DNA from: Paeniglutamicibacter sp. Y32M11
GTDB lineage: Bacteria > Actinomycetota > Actinomycetes > Actinomycetales > Micrococcaceae
Direction of reading: 5' to 3'
NCBI RefSeq assembly: GCF_019285735.1
Contig: NZ_CP079107.1
Coordinates: 248,001-312,000 of the forward strand
DNA: 64,000 nucleotides
Both the position numbers and the translations under genes were made by a program. A model generated the notes under the pieces. The model was not told the DNA's origin, did no database searches, and saw only the letters and a program-made list of their open reading frames with translations. Of this stretch, positions 50,596 through 60,295 are shown piece by piece; the stretch's first letter is position 1, and each line of letters begins with the position of its first letter.

Positions 50596-50759
50596 GCCTG
50601 TGGCAACAGCTGGCGCATGGTGCGTATTCCCGCTGTTTTGTCGGGCTGAGCGGCAAAACGACTACGGCTTCCTCGCCTGGTCCATACATAGGCGGTTTGG
50701 CTCGTCGACCGAATCCGCCGCAGGTCTTCCGCGATCATGAAAACTGCCGCATAAAAAGC

Positions 50760-50794
50760 GTTAGCCGAGCAGCTCCATGAGCTGCTCGGCTAAC
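50760..50794 (-). terminator. Terminator of the amino-acid permease gene
   Basis: GTTAGCCGAGCAGCTC and GAGCTGCTCGGCTAAC form a perfect 16-bp stem with a CAT loop. On the minus strand it is followed by GCTTTTTATG, so it acts on the permease transcript. Confidence 0.92.
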
Positions 50795-50827
50795 ACTTGA
50801 AAAAAGAGATGCGTTTTGGCGGACCGG

Positions 50828-52249
50828 TTATCGTGCCTCGACGGAAACCGAATCGCGTCCGGTCTCGTCGACAAGCTCGGCACGTTCGTGGCCCTTGCCG
50901 CGCACCCACACCTTGTAGGCAACGAACAAGAACGCGATCCATACAGCGCCCACGACCAATGCAATGCGCGTATCGGGGATGATGCCCAGCAGCACAATCA
51001 CAAAGCCCATGAAGGCGAGTGCCACGTAGGATGCGGCAGGCCACCAGGGGGAGGGGAACTCGGAGGCCAGCAGGCCCTCGCGCTTAATGGTCCGCTTCAT
51101 GGAGATGTGTGAAAGCAGGATCATGACCCACACCCAGACGGTGGCGAAGGTGGCGATCGAGGCGATGATCAGGAACAGCGATTCGGGTAGTACCGCGTTG
51201 AGCACCACGCCGGCCAGCAGCACGATGCCCATGGTCAGTACCGTCATCCAAGGGACCCCATGACGGGAGATCTTGGAGAAGGAGGCCGGCGCGTGACCCT
51301 GCTGAGCGAGGCCAAACATCATGCGCCCGGCACCGAAGATATCGGAGTTGATTGCGGAGATTGCTGCGGTGATGACCACGGCGTTCAGAATGTGCGCAGC
51401 GGCGGGAATACCCAAGGAGTCGAAGATCTGCACAAACGGGCTACCGTCGGTGCCGACCTGGTTCCAGGGGTAAATCATCATCAAGATGCCCAGGGTGCAC
51501 ACGTAAAAGAGCAGAATTCGAATGGGCACGGTGTTGATGGCCTTGGGCACAACATCCTTGGGATTCTGCGCTTCACCGGCCGTGATGCCGATGGTTTCGA
51601 TGCCACCGAAGGCAAACATTACGATGGAGAAGGACGCCAGCAGGCCCCAGAATCCGTTGGGGAAGAATCCTCCGGCAGCCAATAGGGTGCCGATTCCGGG
51701 GTTCGCCTCGGCGGGCAGACCGAAGCCGAAGAGTACGATCAGCACGCCGCCGAGAATCATGGCGATGATGGCAGAGACCTTGATCAGCGACAGCCAGAAT
51801 TCGGTCTCGCCGAACACCTTGACCTTCATCAGGTTCAATGCGGCAATGAAGAAGACCACGGCCAGGATCCAGATCCAGCGTGGCACATCGGGGAACCAGA
51901 ACCCCATGTAAATGCCGAAGGCTGTCACATCGGCAATGGCCACGATCGCCATTTCGAAGGCAAAGGTCCAGCCGGTGATAAAGCCGGCAAACGGGCCCAG
52001 ATATTTGGACGCGTACTGGCCGAACGAGCCGGAAACCGGGTGTCGCACCGCCATCTCACCCAATGCGCGCATGACCATGAAGACTGCGGCTCCACCGACC
52101 ATGTAGGCCAGCAGGACCGCGGGGCCCGCTGCCTGGATAGCGGATGCGGAACCGTAAAACAGACCGGTGCCGATGGCCGAACCGAGGGCCATGAACCGGA
52201 CGTGGCGGACATTAAGTCCGCGGGAAAGCGCCTGGGCAAATTGGGGCAC
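50828..52249 (-). CDS. Amino-acid permease (APC superfamily, ProY/AnsP-like)
   Basis: The 473-residue protein has 12 predicted helices. Helix 1 has the substrate-site [25 protein letters not shown], helix 6 has [37 protein letters not shown], the amino-acid transporter signature. It resembles proline-, histidine- and aromatic-type permeases (ProY, HutT, AroP). Substrate specificity cannot be decided by eye. The start is a GTG at 52249 with a weak AAGG nearby. A strong terminator ends the gene. It is the second APC permease in the window, besides cycA, and the two are distinct. Confidence 0.9.
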   Translation of the reverse strand: MPQFAQALSRGLNVRHVRFMALGSAIGTGLFYGSASAIQAAGPAVLLAYMVGGAAVFMVMRALGEMAVRHPVSGSFGQYASKYLGPFAGFITGWTFAFEMAIVAIADVTAFGIYMGFWFPDVPRWIWILAVVFFIAALNLMKVKVFGETEFWLSLIKVSAIIAMILGGVLIVLFGFGLPAEANPGIGTLLAAGGFFPNGFWGLLASFSIVMFAFGGIETIGITAGEAQNPKDVVPKAINTVPIRILLFYVCTLGILMMIYPWNQVGTDGSPFVQIFDSLGIPAAAHILNAVVITAAISAINSDIFGAGRMMFGLAQQGHAPASFSKISRHGVPWMTVLTMGIVLLAGVVLNAVLPESLFLIIASIATFATVWVWVMILLSHISMKRTIKREGLLASEFPSPWWPAASYVALAFMGFVIVLLGIIPDTRIALVVGAVWIAFLFVAYKVWVRGKGHERAELVDETGRDSVSVEAR

Positions 52250-52462
52250 GAAAATAAACCTTAAGTTGGAGGGGCTTATCTAATGGTAAGTCGAGGGCTC
52301 TGCTCCGCCATGATCCGGTGGCAGGGATCACCCGCCTGACCGCTGGTGCGAGGCCTAGACTGTGAAGAAGATCCGGCTGTTGCCAAGCGGCAACGGGATT
52401 TTCACCAGCAGCAGGTGCCCGGCTGGGTGCACAACGTCGTGTCAGGGCACGGATGGAAGCGA

Positions 52463-53131
52463 GTGAATGTGGCACGGTCTTTGGGCAGGAAGGCAATGGC
52501 CTATGCCGGTGGATTAACCGCCATTGCAGGTTTTATTGATGGCGTGGCATTCATCCACTTCGGCGGGTACTTCGTCTCGTTCATGAGCGGCAATTCAACG
52601 CGCTCCAGCGCGGAACTGGCCCGCGGAAACTTTAGCGCGTGGGCCATGGCCATCGCCCTGGTGATCTGCTTTGTCTTCGGGGTGGCCGCAGCGACGCTGG
52701 CCAGCAATGTTCCCTCGGTACATCGGCGAGGGGCAGTGTTATCGGTGTCTAGTTTCTTCTTGCTCGCCGCGGCACTGACGGCGCTTGGACCTGCGAGTTT
52801 CTTCACGGCACTGCTGTTGTCCACCTCGATGGGAGCAATCAATGCCACCTACACCAGACGCGGCGAGGTCAGCGTCGGGCTGACCTACATGACCGGGGCA
52901 CTGGTGAAGATGGGACAGCACCTCGCCGCTGCGCTGGTGGGCGGTCCGAAGTGGGCCTGGCTACCCTACGGAGCGCTCTGGATCATGATCACGATCGGAT
53001 CCTTCGTCGGAGCATTGGTGTACCTGCGACTGGGGCTGATGGGCCTTTGGATTGCCGTCGCAGCATTGCTGGTGTGGACGGTCGTTGCCTTCGTGCGAGA
53101 CAGCCCCGAACGTATCTTCCGCGCGAGTTAG
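52463..53131 (+). CDS. YoaK/DUF1275-family membrane protein
   Basis: The roughly 222-residue protein has six predicted helices with AMAYAGGLTAIAGFIDGVAFIHFGGYFVSFMSGNSTRSS, the N-terminal signature of YoaK. A later STSMGAINATYTRRGEVSVGLTYMTGALVKMGQHL follows. The family is of unknown transport function. The start is uncertain: the frame is open from a GTG at 52346, but a -10-like TAGACT (52356-52361) and non-family residues argue for a start near GTG 52463, or the ATG at 52496. The stop overlaps that of the convergent MFS gene in TTAG at 53128-53131. Confidence 0.8.
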   Translation: MNVARSLGRKAMAYAGGLTAIAGFIDGVAFIHFGGYFVSFMSGNSTRSSAELARGNFSAWAMAIALVICFVFGVAAATLASNVPSVHRRGAVLSVSSFFLLAAALTALGPASFFTALLLSTSMGAINATYTRRGEVSVGLTYMTGALVKMGQHLAAALVGGPKWAWLPYGALWIMITIGSFVGALVYLRLGLMGLWIAVAALLVWTVVAFVRDSPERIFRAS

Positions 53132-54339
53132 AGCGCCTGGCGGCGAGCCCCGCTCTGGTGACGTCCATGCACCATGAAGTAGACCCCGATGCCGAAGATT
53201 ACCAAGAGGGTTAGCATGCCGAACATGCCGGTGTAACCCAGATGGGGGATGAGCAGGCCCAGGGCAATGGGGCCGAACCCGATGCCGACATCGAGCATCA
53301 GGAAGAACGTTGAGGTGGCCACGCCCAGCTCGGCAGGTGGAGCCGCCGATACGGCAATGGCCTGGGCGCAAGGCATTAATGCGCCAAAGCCGAGACCCGC
53401 GAAGGCCGCGGCAAGAGCGACGGTGAGGTTGCTGGGTTCAAACGCAAGGGCTGCCATGCCAATGACGAACACCACCAGCAAGGGGTACATGATGGCGTTA
53501 TCTCCCTTGAGGTCCTGAATGCGTCCGGCAAAGAGCCGAGAGACCAACACGGTGGCCGCGTAAACAATGAAGAACCAGCTGGCTGCCGCGGTCATCGACT
53601 TGGAAAGGAGATACGGAGCGAGGAAGGACACCACGCCGGAGTAGGCGATGCCGCACACCAGAATGACCAGGGAGATGGGCAGTGCCGAGGGGCTGACGAT
53701 GGAACGCAAGAAGCTGCCCTGGCGCGTTGCGGAGGCGCTCAACTGTGCCGTGCGCGGTGGTTCGGGCATGCGGACCAGCAACGTGAAGACCAATGCTGCC
53801 GTCGAGAAGATGGTGCAAAAGACGAAGACCGAGGTGTAGTTGCCACTGCCAGCGAGCAATACCGCCAAGAATGGTCCTACGGCGGTAGACAAAGTGGTTG
53901 AGAGACCGAAGTAGCCGGTACCTTCACTTCGTCGCGACGCGGGAATCAGTGACTGCACGGCCGTGGCGATGGCGGTGTTGGCCATGCCAAACGCCATGCC
54001 GTGGGCGATGCGGACCACTAGCAATAGGGGGAGCGTTCCGCTGAAGCCGTAGAAGACCGATACGACGGCGAAGAGGCCAAGAGCGAAGATCGCCAGTCGT
54101 TTGCGACCCATGATCTGCAACAATTTGCCGGCGAATAGCCGGGAAATGACGGACCCAATGACAAACGCGCTGGAGGCAAGTCCCGCGGCGGTATCCGAGG
54201 CGTGGAACCTGTCCACGGCATACAGGGCCATGGAGGTCATCAACAGGTAGAAGACCATGGAAATGAAGAGGTTGGCGAGTCCCGCAAGTAAGAAATCTCG
54301 GGTGAAGAGTTTCGTTGGCGGAATGGCAGGCTGGCTCAC
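53128..54339 (-). CDS. MFS transporter (12 helices)
   Basis: The 403-residue protein has 12 predicted helices in two halves. MFS motif A between helices 2 and 3 is RLFAGKLLQIMGRKRLAIF, and the equivalent repeat in the second half is RLFAGRIQDLKGDNAIMYPL. VVRIAHGMAFGMANTAIATAVQSLIP resembles the RhgxgxG(a) motif of drug and arabinose-type exporters. The type is a small-molecule exporter of the YfcJ/YhhS-like class, with substrate unknown. It lies convergent with the YoaK gene and shares its stop region. Confidence 0.88.
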   Translation of the reverse strand: MSQPAIPPTKLFTRDFLLAGLANLFISMVFYLLMTSMALYAVDRFHASDTAAGLASSAFVIGSVISRLFAGKLLQIMGRKRLAIFALGLFAVVSVFYGFSGTLPLLLVVRIAHGMAFGMANTAIATAVQSLIPASRRSEGTGYFGLSTTLSTAVGPFLAVLLAGSGNYTSVFVFCTIFSTAALVFTLLVRMPEPPRTAQLSASATRQGSFLRSIVSPSALPISLVILVCGIAYSGVVSFLAPYLLSKSMTAAASWFFIVYAATVLVSRLFAGRIQDLKGDNAIMYPLLVVFVIGMAALAFEPSNLTVALAAAFAGLGFGALMPCAQAIAVSAAPPAELGVATSTFFLMLDVGIGFGPIALGLLIPHLGYTGMFGMLTLLVIFGIGVYFMVHGRHQSGARRQAL

Positions 54340-54641
54340 CGGGCTCCTTCAAGAAGTGATAACGACGGATGGCCGCGCGGAGGGCCAACTCTTCATTATT
54401 GACCTGTAAGTGGGCCATTGGAGGGCAAATTCGAATTCCTGGTGGTGCTCTTGGCGACAGGGTGGAGAGTTTTTCGTCTCGTTCTGGACCCTTCGATCCC
54501 CGCCGCCAAAGAATCGTCCCCACCCGGTATTGCGTGGCCGGGTGGGGACGAAAGGAGGTTATGAAGTTGTATCTTGGTGACGGAATCCAAGGGGGGATCG
54601 CGTCATTGCGCTGGTCCCTTGACCCCGCCTCCACAGATTTT
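54340..54641. other. Intergenic between aceB and the MFS gene
   Basis: The 302 bp contain no gene. They hold the MFS promoter area and the aceB terminator hairpin at 54515-54550. Confidence 0.5.
54515..54550 (-). terminator. Terminator of aceB
   Basis: CGTCCCCACCCGG and CCGGGTGGGGACG form a perfect 13-bp stem with a 10-nt loop. On the minus strand ATTCTTTGG follows, a weak T-tract. Confidence 0.75.
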
Positions 54642-56279
54642 CTAGCGTGTTGCGGCTTCCAGTGACTTGGCCTCGCGGAGGTAGCGGTTGTAGGCCTGAA
54701 CGGTGAGGAAGGTTGGGAAGTCCTCCCGCAAGGCACATGCTTCAAAAATTTCGCGTGCGTCTTCGAAGCGATCTCCCTCAAAGCGTGAGAGCTTCTCGAA
54801 CTCTTCCTCGGTCATGTCCTCAACCCACGATCGAGAAATCAATTCGCCGGTGTCGGTGATGGCTGCCTGCTGGATCCACTGCCAGATCTGTGAGCGTGAG
54901 ATCTCCGCGGTTGCAGCATCCTCCATGAGGTTGTGGATGGCTACTGCGCCGTTGCCTCGCAACCAGGCTTCCATGTAGCGGATGCCCACCTCGATGTTGT
55001 TACGGATGCCTGCCTCGGTGATCTTGCCTTCGGTCCCGGCGATGTTCAACAGCTCCTTGTCATCCGGGGTGACGTCTTCACGGGTCCGTTCGCGCTGGTT
55101 GGGGTTTTGCCCCAGAACAGCGTCGAAGACCTCTCGAGCAACCGGAACCAGGTCGGGGTGGGCCACCCAAGAACCGTCGAAGCCGTCGTTGGCCTCGCGG
55201 GTCTTATCGGCACGCACCTTCTCCAGAGCCACGGTGTTGACTGCTTCATCCTTGCGGTTGGGGATGAAGGCAGCCATGCCGCCGATGGCCATGGCACCGC
55301 GGCGGTGGCAGGCCCTGACCAATTGCTCGGTGTAGGAGCGCATGAACGGGGCCGTCATGGTCACCAGGGAACGATCCGGGAGAACAAAGCGCGGGCCACG
55401 GGAACGGAAGTTCTTGATGATGGAGAAGATGTAGTCCCAGCGGCCGGCGTTCAGCCCCGAAGCGTGCTCGCGCAGCTCGTAGAGGATCTCTTCCATTTCG
55501 AAGGCGGCGGTGATGGTTTCGATGAGTACCGTGGCGCGGATCGTGCCCTGCGGAATGCCCACCAAATCCTGAGCCAAAACGAAGACATCATTCCAGAGGC
55601 GAGCCTCCAGGTGGTTCTCGATCTTCGGCAGGTAGAAGTACGGTCCGCGGCCCTGGGAAATCAGACGCTGAGCGTTGTGGAAGAAGTGCAGACCGAAATC
55701 GACCAATGCGCCGGAAATCGGCTTGCCGGCTACCAACAGGTTCTTCTCCGGCAGGTGCCAGCCACGCGGGCGGACCACGATGGTGGGCAGATCGGTGAGC
55801 TTCTGGCCGGTGAGCTTGTATTCCTTGCCCTCGGGGGACGTGAAATCGATGGTGCGATCCAGAACTGCACGCAGATTCAGCTGCCCGTTGATGACATTCG
55901 ACCAGGTGGGGGTCGAGGAATCCTCGAGGTCCGCCAGCCAGACCTTGGCTCCGGAATTCAAGGCGTTGATGGCCATCTTGCGGTCCGTGGGGCCGGTGAT
56001 TTCCACGCGGCGATCCTCCAGACCGGGTGCGATGGGGGCAACCTGCCAGCTTGCATCGTCGCGGATGAACGCAGTCTCGGGACGGAACTTCGGGTCCGAG
56101 CCGTTGGCGATACGAGCGCGGTTCAGCTGACGGGTCTGCATGAGTTCAGCGCGGCGTCCGTCGAATGCCTTGTGGAGCTGAGCCAGGAAGTCCAGCGCTT
56201 GTGGGGTGAGGATTTCTTCCTGCCGGCGGACTGGGGCAGCGACCAAAGTAATACCGTTCAGGGTGATTGGATCGTTCAT
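54642..56279 (-). CDS. aceB: Malate synthase A
   Basis: The 545-residue enzyme condenses glyoxylate with acetyl-CoA to malate, the second glyoxylate-shunt step. Features are the KVWLADLEDSSTPTWSNVINGQLNLR (catalytic-region), IVVRPRGWHLPEKN, YFYLPKIENHLEARLWNDVF, LIETITAAFEMEEILYELREHASGLNAGRWDYIFSIIKNF (general-acid and Mg-binding Glu/Asp) and NVALEKVRADKTREANDGFDGSWVAHPDL-like region. It is the A type (AceB), not the larger GlcB (G) type. AAGGAG precedes the ATG at 56279. It lies 142 bp downstream of aceA on the same strand. The encoded protein has no organelle signal. Confidence 0.96.
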   Translation of the reverse strand: MNDPITLNGITLVAAPVRRQEEILTPQALDFLAQLHKAFDGRRAELMQTRQLNRARIANGSDPKFRPETAFIRDDASWQVAPIAPGLEDRRVEITGPTDRKMAINALNSGAKVWLADLEDSSTPTWSNVINGQLNLRAVLDRTIDFTSPEGKEYKLTGQKLTDLPTIVVRPRGWHLPEKNLLVAGKPISGALVDFGLHFFHNAQRLISQGRGPYFYLPKIENHLEARLWNDVFVLAQDLVGIPQGTIRATVLIETITAAFEMEEILYELREHASGLNAGRWDYIFSIIKNFRSRGPRFVLPDRSLVTMTAPFMRSYTEQLVRACHRRGAMAIGGMAAFIPNRKDEAVNTVALEKVRADKTREANDGFDGSWVAHPDLVPVAREVFDAVLGQNPNQRERTREDVTPDDKELLNIAGTEGKITEAGIRNNIEVGIRYMEAWLRGNGAVAIHNLMEDAATAEISRSQIWQWIQQAAITDTGELISRSWVEDMTEEEFEKLSRFEGDRFEDAREIFEACALREDFPTFLTVQAYNRYLREAKSLEAATR

Positions 56280-56421
56280 GGCTGTGACTCCTTCTTGGAT
56301 CAAATGTTTATGGGTGGGATGTGTGCCTGGCGGCAGGTGGGCCAAGGCGGAGTGGCCCGGTGGGGCCGACCGTGTTCGGTCGACCCCACCGATGCCGTGG
56401 GCGGGAAAACGCCCGGGGTGT

Positions 56422-57723
56422 TTAGTGGAACTGTCCGGCTTCGGTGGATCCGGCCAGGGCCAGGGTCGAGGCGTTCGGGTTCAGAACGGTGGCGATGTCG
56501 TCGAAGTAGCCGGTGCCGACCTCGCGCTGGTGCTTGGTGGCGGTGTAGCCGCGTACCTCGGAGGCGAATTCCGCTTCCTGAAGCTCGACGTAGGCGCTCA
56601 TGCCGTCACGGGCGTAGCCGTGGGCCAAGTTGAACATCGAGTGGTTCAGGGCGTGGAAGCCGGCGAGGGTGATGAACTGGAAGGTGAAGCCCATGGCACC
56701 GAGTTCGCGCTGGAACTTGGCGATGGTTGCATCGTCTAGGTGCTTCTTCCAGTTGAAGGAAGGGGAGCAGTTGTAGGAGAGCATCTGGTCCGGGAAGTCG
56801 GCCTTGACTGCCTCGGCGAACTTGCGTGCCAGTTCCAGGTCCGGGGTGCCGGTCTCCATCCAGATGAGGTCGGAGTACGGTGCGTAGGCCTTGGCCCGGG
56901 CGATGCAGGGTTCGATGCCGTTGGTGACCTTGTAGAAGCCTTCGGCGGTGCGCTCGCCGGTGATAAACGGCTTGTCGCGCTCATCAACGTCCGAGGTGAT
57001 CAGGGTTGCTGCCTCGGCGTCGGTGCGAGCGATGACGACGGACGGTGTGCCGGCGACGTCTGCTGCAAGGCGAGCGGCGTTCAGGGTGCGAACGTGCTGC
57101 TGGGTCGGGATCAGGACCTTGCCTCCCAAGTGACCACACTTCTTTTCGCTGGCGAGCTGATCTTCCCAGTGGACACCTGAGGCGCCCGAGGAAATCATCG
57201 ACTTCATCAGCTCGTAAGCGTTTAGCGGGCCGCCGAAGCCGGCCTCTGCATCGGCCACGATCGGGACGAGCCAATCCTCGACTGTCTTGATGCCCTCGGC
57301 GTGCTCGATCTGGTCGGCGCGAAGCAGTGCGTTGTTGATGCGGCGCACCACCAGCGGTACCGAGTTGGCCGGGTAGAGCGACTGGTCCGGGTAGGTCTGA
57401 CCGGCGAGGTTGGCATCTGCGGCAACCTGCCAGCCGGAAAGGTAGATGGCTCGAAGGCCGGCCTTGACCTGCTGTACAGCCTGGTTGCCGGTCAAGGCGC
57501 CCAGTGCGTTGGTGTATCCGCCGGTCGGTGCTTCCTCGGTGAGCTGCTTCCAGAGCTTCTGTGAACCTCGCTTGGCCAGCGTGTGCTCTTCCTGTACCGA
57601 GCCCTGGAGCTTCACGACGTCGGCTGCCGAGTAATCACGAGTAGTTCCGGTCCATCGCGGGTTGTTTGCCCAATCCTCTTCGATTGCTGCGATGCGGGTT
57701 TCGGTCGAATTTTGCTCGGTCAT
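56422..57723 (-). CDS. aceA: Isocitrate lyase
   Basis: The 433-residue enzyme cleaves isocitrate to succinate and glyoxylate. The catalytic loop KKCGH is at residues 194-198 with Cys196. [23 protein letters not shown] and [17 protein letters not shown] are family signatures, along with [29 protein letters not shown] lies before the ATG at 57723, so the longer frame to 57966 is not used. It precedes aceB on the same strand, so acetate, fatty-acid or ethanol use is expected. The upstream region has an inverted TTTGC/GCAAA pair resembling RamB-type control sites of corynebacteria. Confidence 0.97.
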   Translation of the reverse strand: MTEQNSTETRIAAIEEDWANNPRWTGTTRDYSAADVVKLQGSVQEEHTLAKRGSQKLWKQLTEEAPTGGYTNALGALTGNQAVQQVKAGLRAIYLSGWQVAADANLAGQTYPDQSLYPANSVPLVVRRINNALLRADQIEHAEGIKTVEDWLVPIVADAEAGFGGPLNAYELMKSMISSGASGVHWEDQLASEKKCGHLGGKVLIPTQQHVRTLNAARLAADVAGTPSVVIARTDAEAATLITSDVDERDKPFITGERTAEGFYKVTNGIEPCIARAKAYAPYSDLIWMETGTPDLELARKFAEAVKADFPDQMLSYNCSPSFNWKKHLDDATIAKFQRELGAMGFTFQFITLAGFHALNHSMFNLAHGYARDGMSAYVELQEAEFASEVRGYTATKHQREVGTGYFDDIATVLNPNASTLALAGSTEAGQFH

Positions 57724-58108
57724 TGCCTTCTCCTTGCTGGATTGCCGGGTGCCGGGCCGGGATCGTCTTCGTGATCCCAGTAGGTTCTTCCGGCGTTCTT
57801 TCTGCGTAAGAACTACATTTCCGCACTTTTCCAGAGTCAGGTAGGGGGTAATCGAGGAAAGATTTGCACTTCTTCTCTTAATCGCAAAATGTGAGCTGCC
57901 ACGCATCAAAGCGATGAAGAAGCATGGAATATGGTCTGGACTACACGGAAACGGCCGAAGAAGCACAGGATTTATCGGAAGCTACAGAATGCCCTGTTCA
58001 TTGCGGCTCAAGTCGGCGTTCGGTTGGGGCTGACGAGGCAGCTCGGATGCGCAAGGGGAAGAGCGAGGATCCAGTTGAGCGGATATAGCACCGGTCGAGT
58101 CAATTGGC
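57724..58108. other. aceA promoter region
   Basis: The 385 bp hold no gene. TTTGC (57863-57867) and GCAAA (57884-57888), 16 bp apart, form a possible operator about 140-165 bp upstream of aceA. TTTGC/GCAAA is part of the RamB consensus in Corynebacterium glutamicum, so glyoxylate genes may be controlled this way. Evidence is weak. Confidence 0.4.
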
Positions 58109-58762
58109 TCAGGACGCTCGAGAGACGACCCTGGCGATATTGGACAGTACCTGCTCAGGGTCCGCTGACCCGTCAATGATGTGCCAGCCCTTGTCCTGCG
58201 CAATTCGGAGGTACGCTTCGCGGGCGGACTCCAGATACAGCAGAGTTTCGCTGTCCTCGCCCCGCAAAATAATCCGGGCCTGGGCTAGCTCGGCCGGAAG
58301 GTCGAGCAGCACGATGGCTTCCGGACGCGGAAGTCGGGCGATGAGCCACGGTAATACGTGTCCCCGGGGCAGGCCGCGGACGGATTGCAAGACCAGCTGG
58401 CAGGCAATATGGCGGTCCATCACCGTGGTCCCATGAAAAGTCGTGGCCTTGAGATGCGCGCGCAAGACGTTAACGCACCGCACCACGGACTCAATACGAT
58501 TGGCCCAGGACGGTGAAAGCGAAGTGCCGAAGCGTTCGGCCACGCGCGAGAGCCAACGGCGACCGGCAGGGTTACGGAGGAGCTGGGCCGGCGTGCCGGA
58601 AAGTTTCAAAACTTTAACCAGCGACTCTGCGGCAGTGGTCTTGCCCGCTCCGTCTATGCCCAGCAACACGATGGTCCGACGGCGCGACGAATCATCCGCA
58701 AAGGCACCGATATGCCGCGGATTCGGCAGGGTGCCGTTTCTCGTTCGTAAAGCGGTGGACAT
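58109..58762 (-). CDS. dTMP-kinase-like P-loop nucleotide kinase
   Basis: The 217-residue protein has Walker A VLLGIDGAGKTTAAESL. The mid region has MDRHIACQLVLQSVRGLPRGHVLPWLIARLPRPEAIVLLDLPAELAQARI, which places a DR-H motif and the LLDLPAELA Walker-B-like strand as in thymidylate kinases. The N-terminus has about 25 extra residues. The sequence is divergent from true TMP kinases (no clear TMPK lid Arg pattern), so the substrate may be another nucleotide or sugar nucleoside. It is monocistronic, with GGAG about 11 nt upstream. Confidence 0.7.
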   Translation of the reverse strand: MSTALRTRNGTLPNPRHIGAFADDSSRRRTIVLLGIDGAGKTTAAESLVKVLKLSGTPAQLLRNPAGRRWLSRVAERFGTSLSPSWANRIESVVRCVNVLRAHLKATTFHGTTVMDRHIACQLVLQSVRGLPRGHVLPWLIARLPRPEAIVLLDLPAELAQARIILRGEDSETLLYLESAREAYLRIAQDKGWHIIDGSADPEQVLSNIARVVSRAS

Positions 58763-59185
58763 TAAGGCAAGGACTCCGTTGGTTGATTCGGTGAGATCTC
58801 TCTGTCAGTTCAACGAACAACGCGACGGATTCGATGCCAACCTAGACTGTGGATTTCCCGTGAACCTGACGGCTGGCATGGCCGGGTAGGGTTACTGCCC
58901 GCGCCTCGATAGCTGGTTGGGGCCGTTCCGCCTTCATTGCTGTGAAACGCGTATCGTCCCTTGACCTGATGCTTGAGAAAGTGTTGGCGATAATCGTCGA
59001 CGGCCGTGGGAACGTGCGTCTTTGTGCCGAACGGCTTTTTGGGTGCTGCATAAGTCCCACACACGCGCCGGAGACGTGGCGAGCACTTTTCATGCCTCTC
59101 GCCGTCCCCCTATCGCAGCCGGTGTGCGTCCACTAGGCTGGCCGCGCCGGGGTCAAGCGCCCCGTTCACTGGCCACGGAGGATGC
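58763..59185. other. Gene-free stretch upstream of a hypothetical gene
   Basis: The 423 bp hold no convincing coding sequence or RNA. A TAGGCT -10-like box at 59134-59139 lies about 47 bp before the next start. Nothing else stands out. Confidence 0.4.
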
Positions 59186-59587
59186 ATGAATGCAAACGAC
59201 TGGGAATCTGTTCCCTTGGCTTACCCGCCGCTTGGTGCGGTTGAGGTACCGAACAGCGGATTCGGATTCCTCGCTATCGCTAGTCTCTTGAAACTGGGCG
59301 TGCCCAATGTTCTTTTTCGTCTCCCGCGCGAAGGCAGGGAAACGGAGGACCTGAACCTGGGTGTGGCGGCTAAAGAGATCGCTGCCTACTTGACCGACGC
59401 TGGCGTTCCCGGCCCGCCGAACCCGGCGGCGGACTGCTGGTTCATCGTCCCGCCGCCCTCGCTGCCCACGGAGGGATTCTGGGACGCTTTGAATGAAGCG
59501 GAGCCGCTTCGTCAGGCCATGCCGGGAGCCATGGGACGTCGGGAAGGCCTGCGTGCGGCGCTGCAAGTTCTCTATTCCAACAGCTAA
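59186..59587 (+). CDS. Hypothetical protein
   Basis: The 133-residue protein is of unknown family. It is acidic, without signal peptide or membrane helix, and reads as a small globular alpha/beta domain (YPPLGAVEVPNSGFGFLAIASLLKLGVPNVLFRLPREGRETEDLNLGVAAKEIAAYLTDAGVPG), with a Pro-rich linker and a C-terminal helix. GGAGG lies 4 nt before the ATG. Gene-like codon bias and clear RBS support it. Nothing nearby indicates a function. Confidence 0.6.
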   Translation: MNANDWESVPLAYPPLGAVEVPNSGFGFLAIASLLKLGVPNVLFRLPREGRETEDLNLGVAAKEIAAYLTDAGVPGPPNPAADCWFIVPPPSLPTEGFWDALNEAEPLRQAMPGAMGRREGLRAALQVLYSNS

Positions 59588-59720
59588 GCAAGCCGTACAA
59601 ATGCGTCATCAGCGAGCCATTGCGAGCTTTTTGTGCCAAATGTGAAGGGCTGCTTTTGGGTGCTAAAACCCAAGTCATCGGCCAGCCTATGGACTTGCGC
59701 GAAATAAAACATGCTGTGAT

Positions 59721-59749
59721 TTGCACCACAGGGACTCGCCGCGTAAGTT
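59721..59749 (+). promoter_or_regulatory. Candidate promoter of the riboswitch/cycA transcript
   Basis: TTGCAC (59721-59726), 17-bp spacer and TAAGTT (59744-59749) resemble a housekeeping promoter. Transcription would start near 59756, about 27 nt before the first riboswitch aptamer. Confidence 0.5.
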
Positions 59750-59782
59750 ATGACTGCAGACACAAACAACTTGCCGTTGACA

Positions 59783-59870
59783 CGTGGCGGGAGAGTCCCG
59801 TTCACACCATGGACGGGCGCCGTAGGAGCAATTCCTCCCCAGGAAACTCTCAGGCCCCCGTACCGCCACG
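59783..59870 (+). promoter_or_regulatory. Glycine riboswitch, aptamer 1
   Basis: The closing stem CGTGGCGG pairs with CCGCCACG (59863-59870). Inside lie GGGAGAG (59789-59795), GCCGTAGGAGCAA (59819-59831) and the hallmark GGAAACTCTCAGG (59842-59854). These are the conserved elements of the glycine-binding aptamer. It is followed after 8 nt by a second aptamer. Confidence 0.92.
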
Positions 59871-59878
59871 AAGAGGCA

Positions 59879-59977
59879 AATCTGGAAAGCAGCGCGGTTT
59901 AGCCCGCGCTCACCGAAGGAGCAAGTCCTTTTCCCTCACGGGGTAAGGATGGAAACTCTCAGGTACGTATACAGATT
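59879..59977 (+). promoter_or_regulatory. Glycine riboswitch, aptamer 2
   Basis: The closing stem AATCTG (59879-59884) pairs with CAGATT (59972-59977). The core has CACCGAAGGAGCAA (59911-59924) and a second GGAAACTCTCAGG (59951-59963). The tandem arrangement is classic for glycine riboswitches and binds glycine cooperatively or as a dimer. Confidence 0.92.
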
Positions 59978-60083
59978 GGGGAGGATCCAAGAACAGTGCG
60001 GCATCTGCCGCGCGTGATTCAGGAGTTCCTCCAAGATGCTAACCACCCACGCCACTGCCCGGTTGCCCTTCGGCGCGCCCGCT

Positions 60084-60126
60084 GGCCAAACTCCGGATCC
60101 CGCTGTGCTGGATCCGGAGTTTGGCC
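60084..60126 (+). terminator. Hairpin of the glycine riboswitch expression platform
   Basis: GGCCAAACTCCGGATCC and GGATCCGGAGTTTGGCC form a perfect 17-bp stem with a 9-nt loop. It lies 107 nt after the second aptamer and 170 nt before the cycA ATG. No T-tract follows, so it may work as an intrinsic-like attenuator, a processing site or a translational switch. Confidence 0.65.
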
Positions 60127-60295
60127 CGCGCACCGCCGCTAGGCATTCCTGCAAGCGCACCGGCTCGGGAATGGTTGCCTCGGAGAACCACGCGGAGGAC
60201 TCGATTCGGAGCCTCGCATCCACACGGCGATTCCCACTAGGGAGTCGTCCATGGCACGCCACCGAAGCACCAGCACCCATTTGGAAGGCAACAGC

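Noticed and set aside
54933-56633. 566-codon open frame opposite aceB
   Set aside because: Shadow of malate synthase. No ribosome site and no recognisable protein family.
56422-57966. Longer 514-residue isocitrate lyase
   Set aside because: The extra 81 residues lack similarity and the clear ribosome site lies before 57723.
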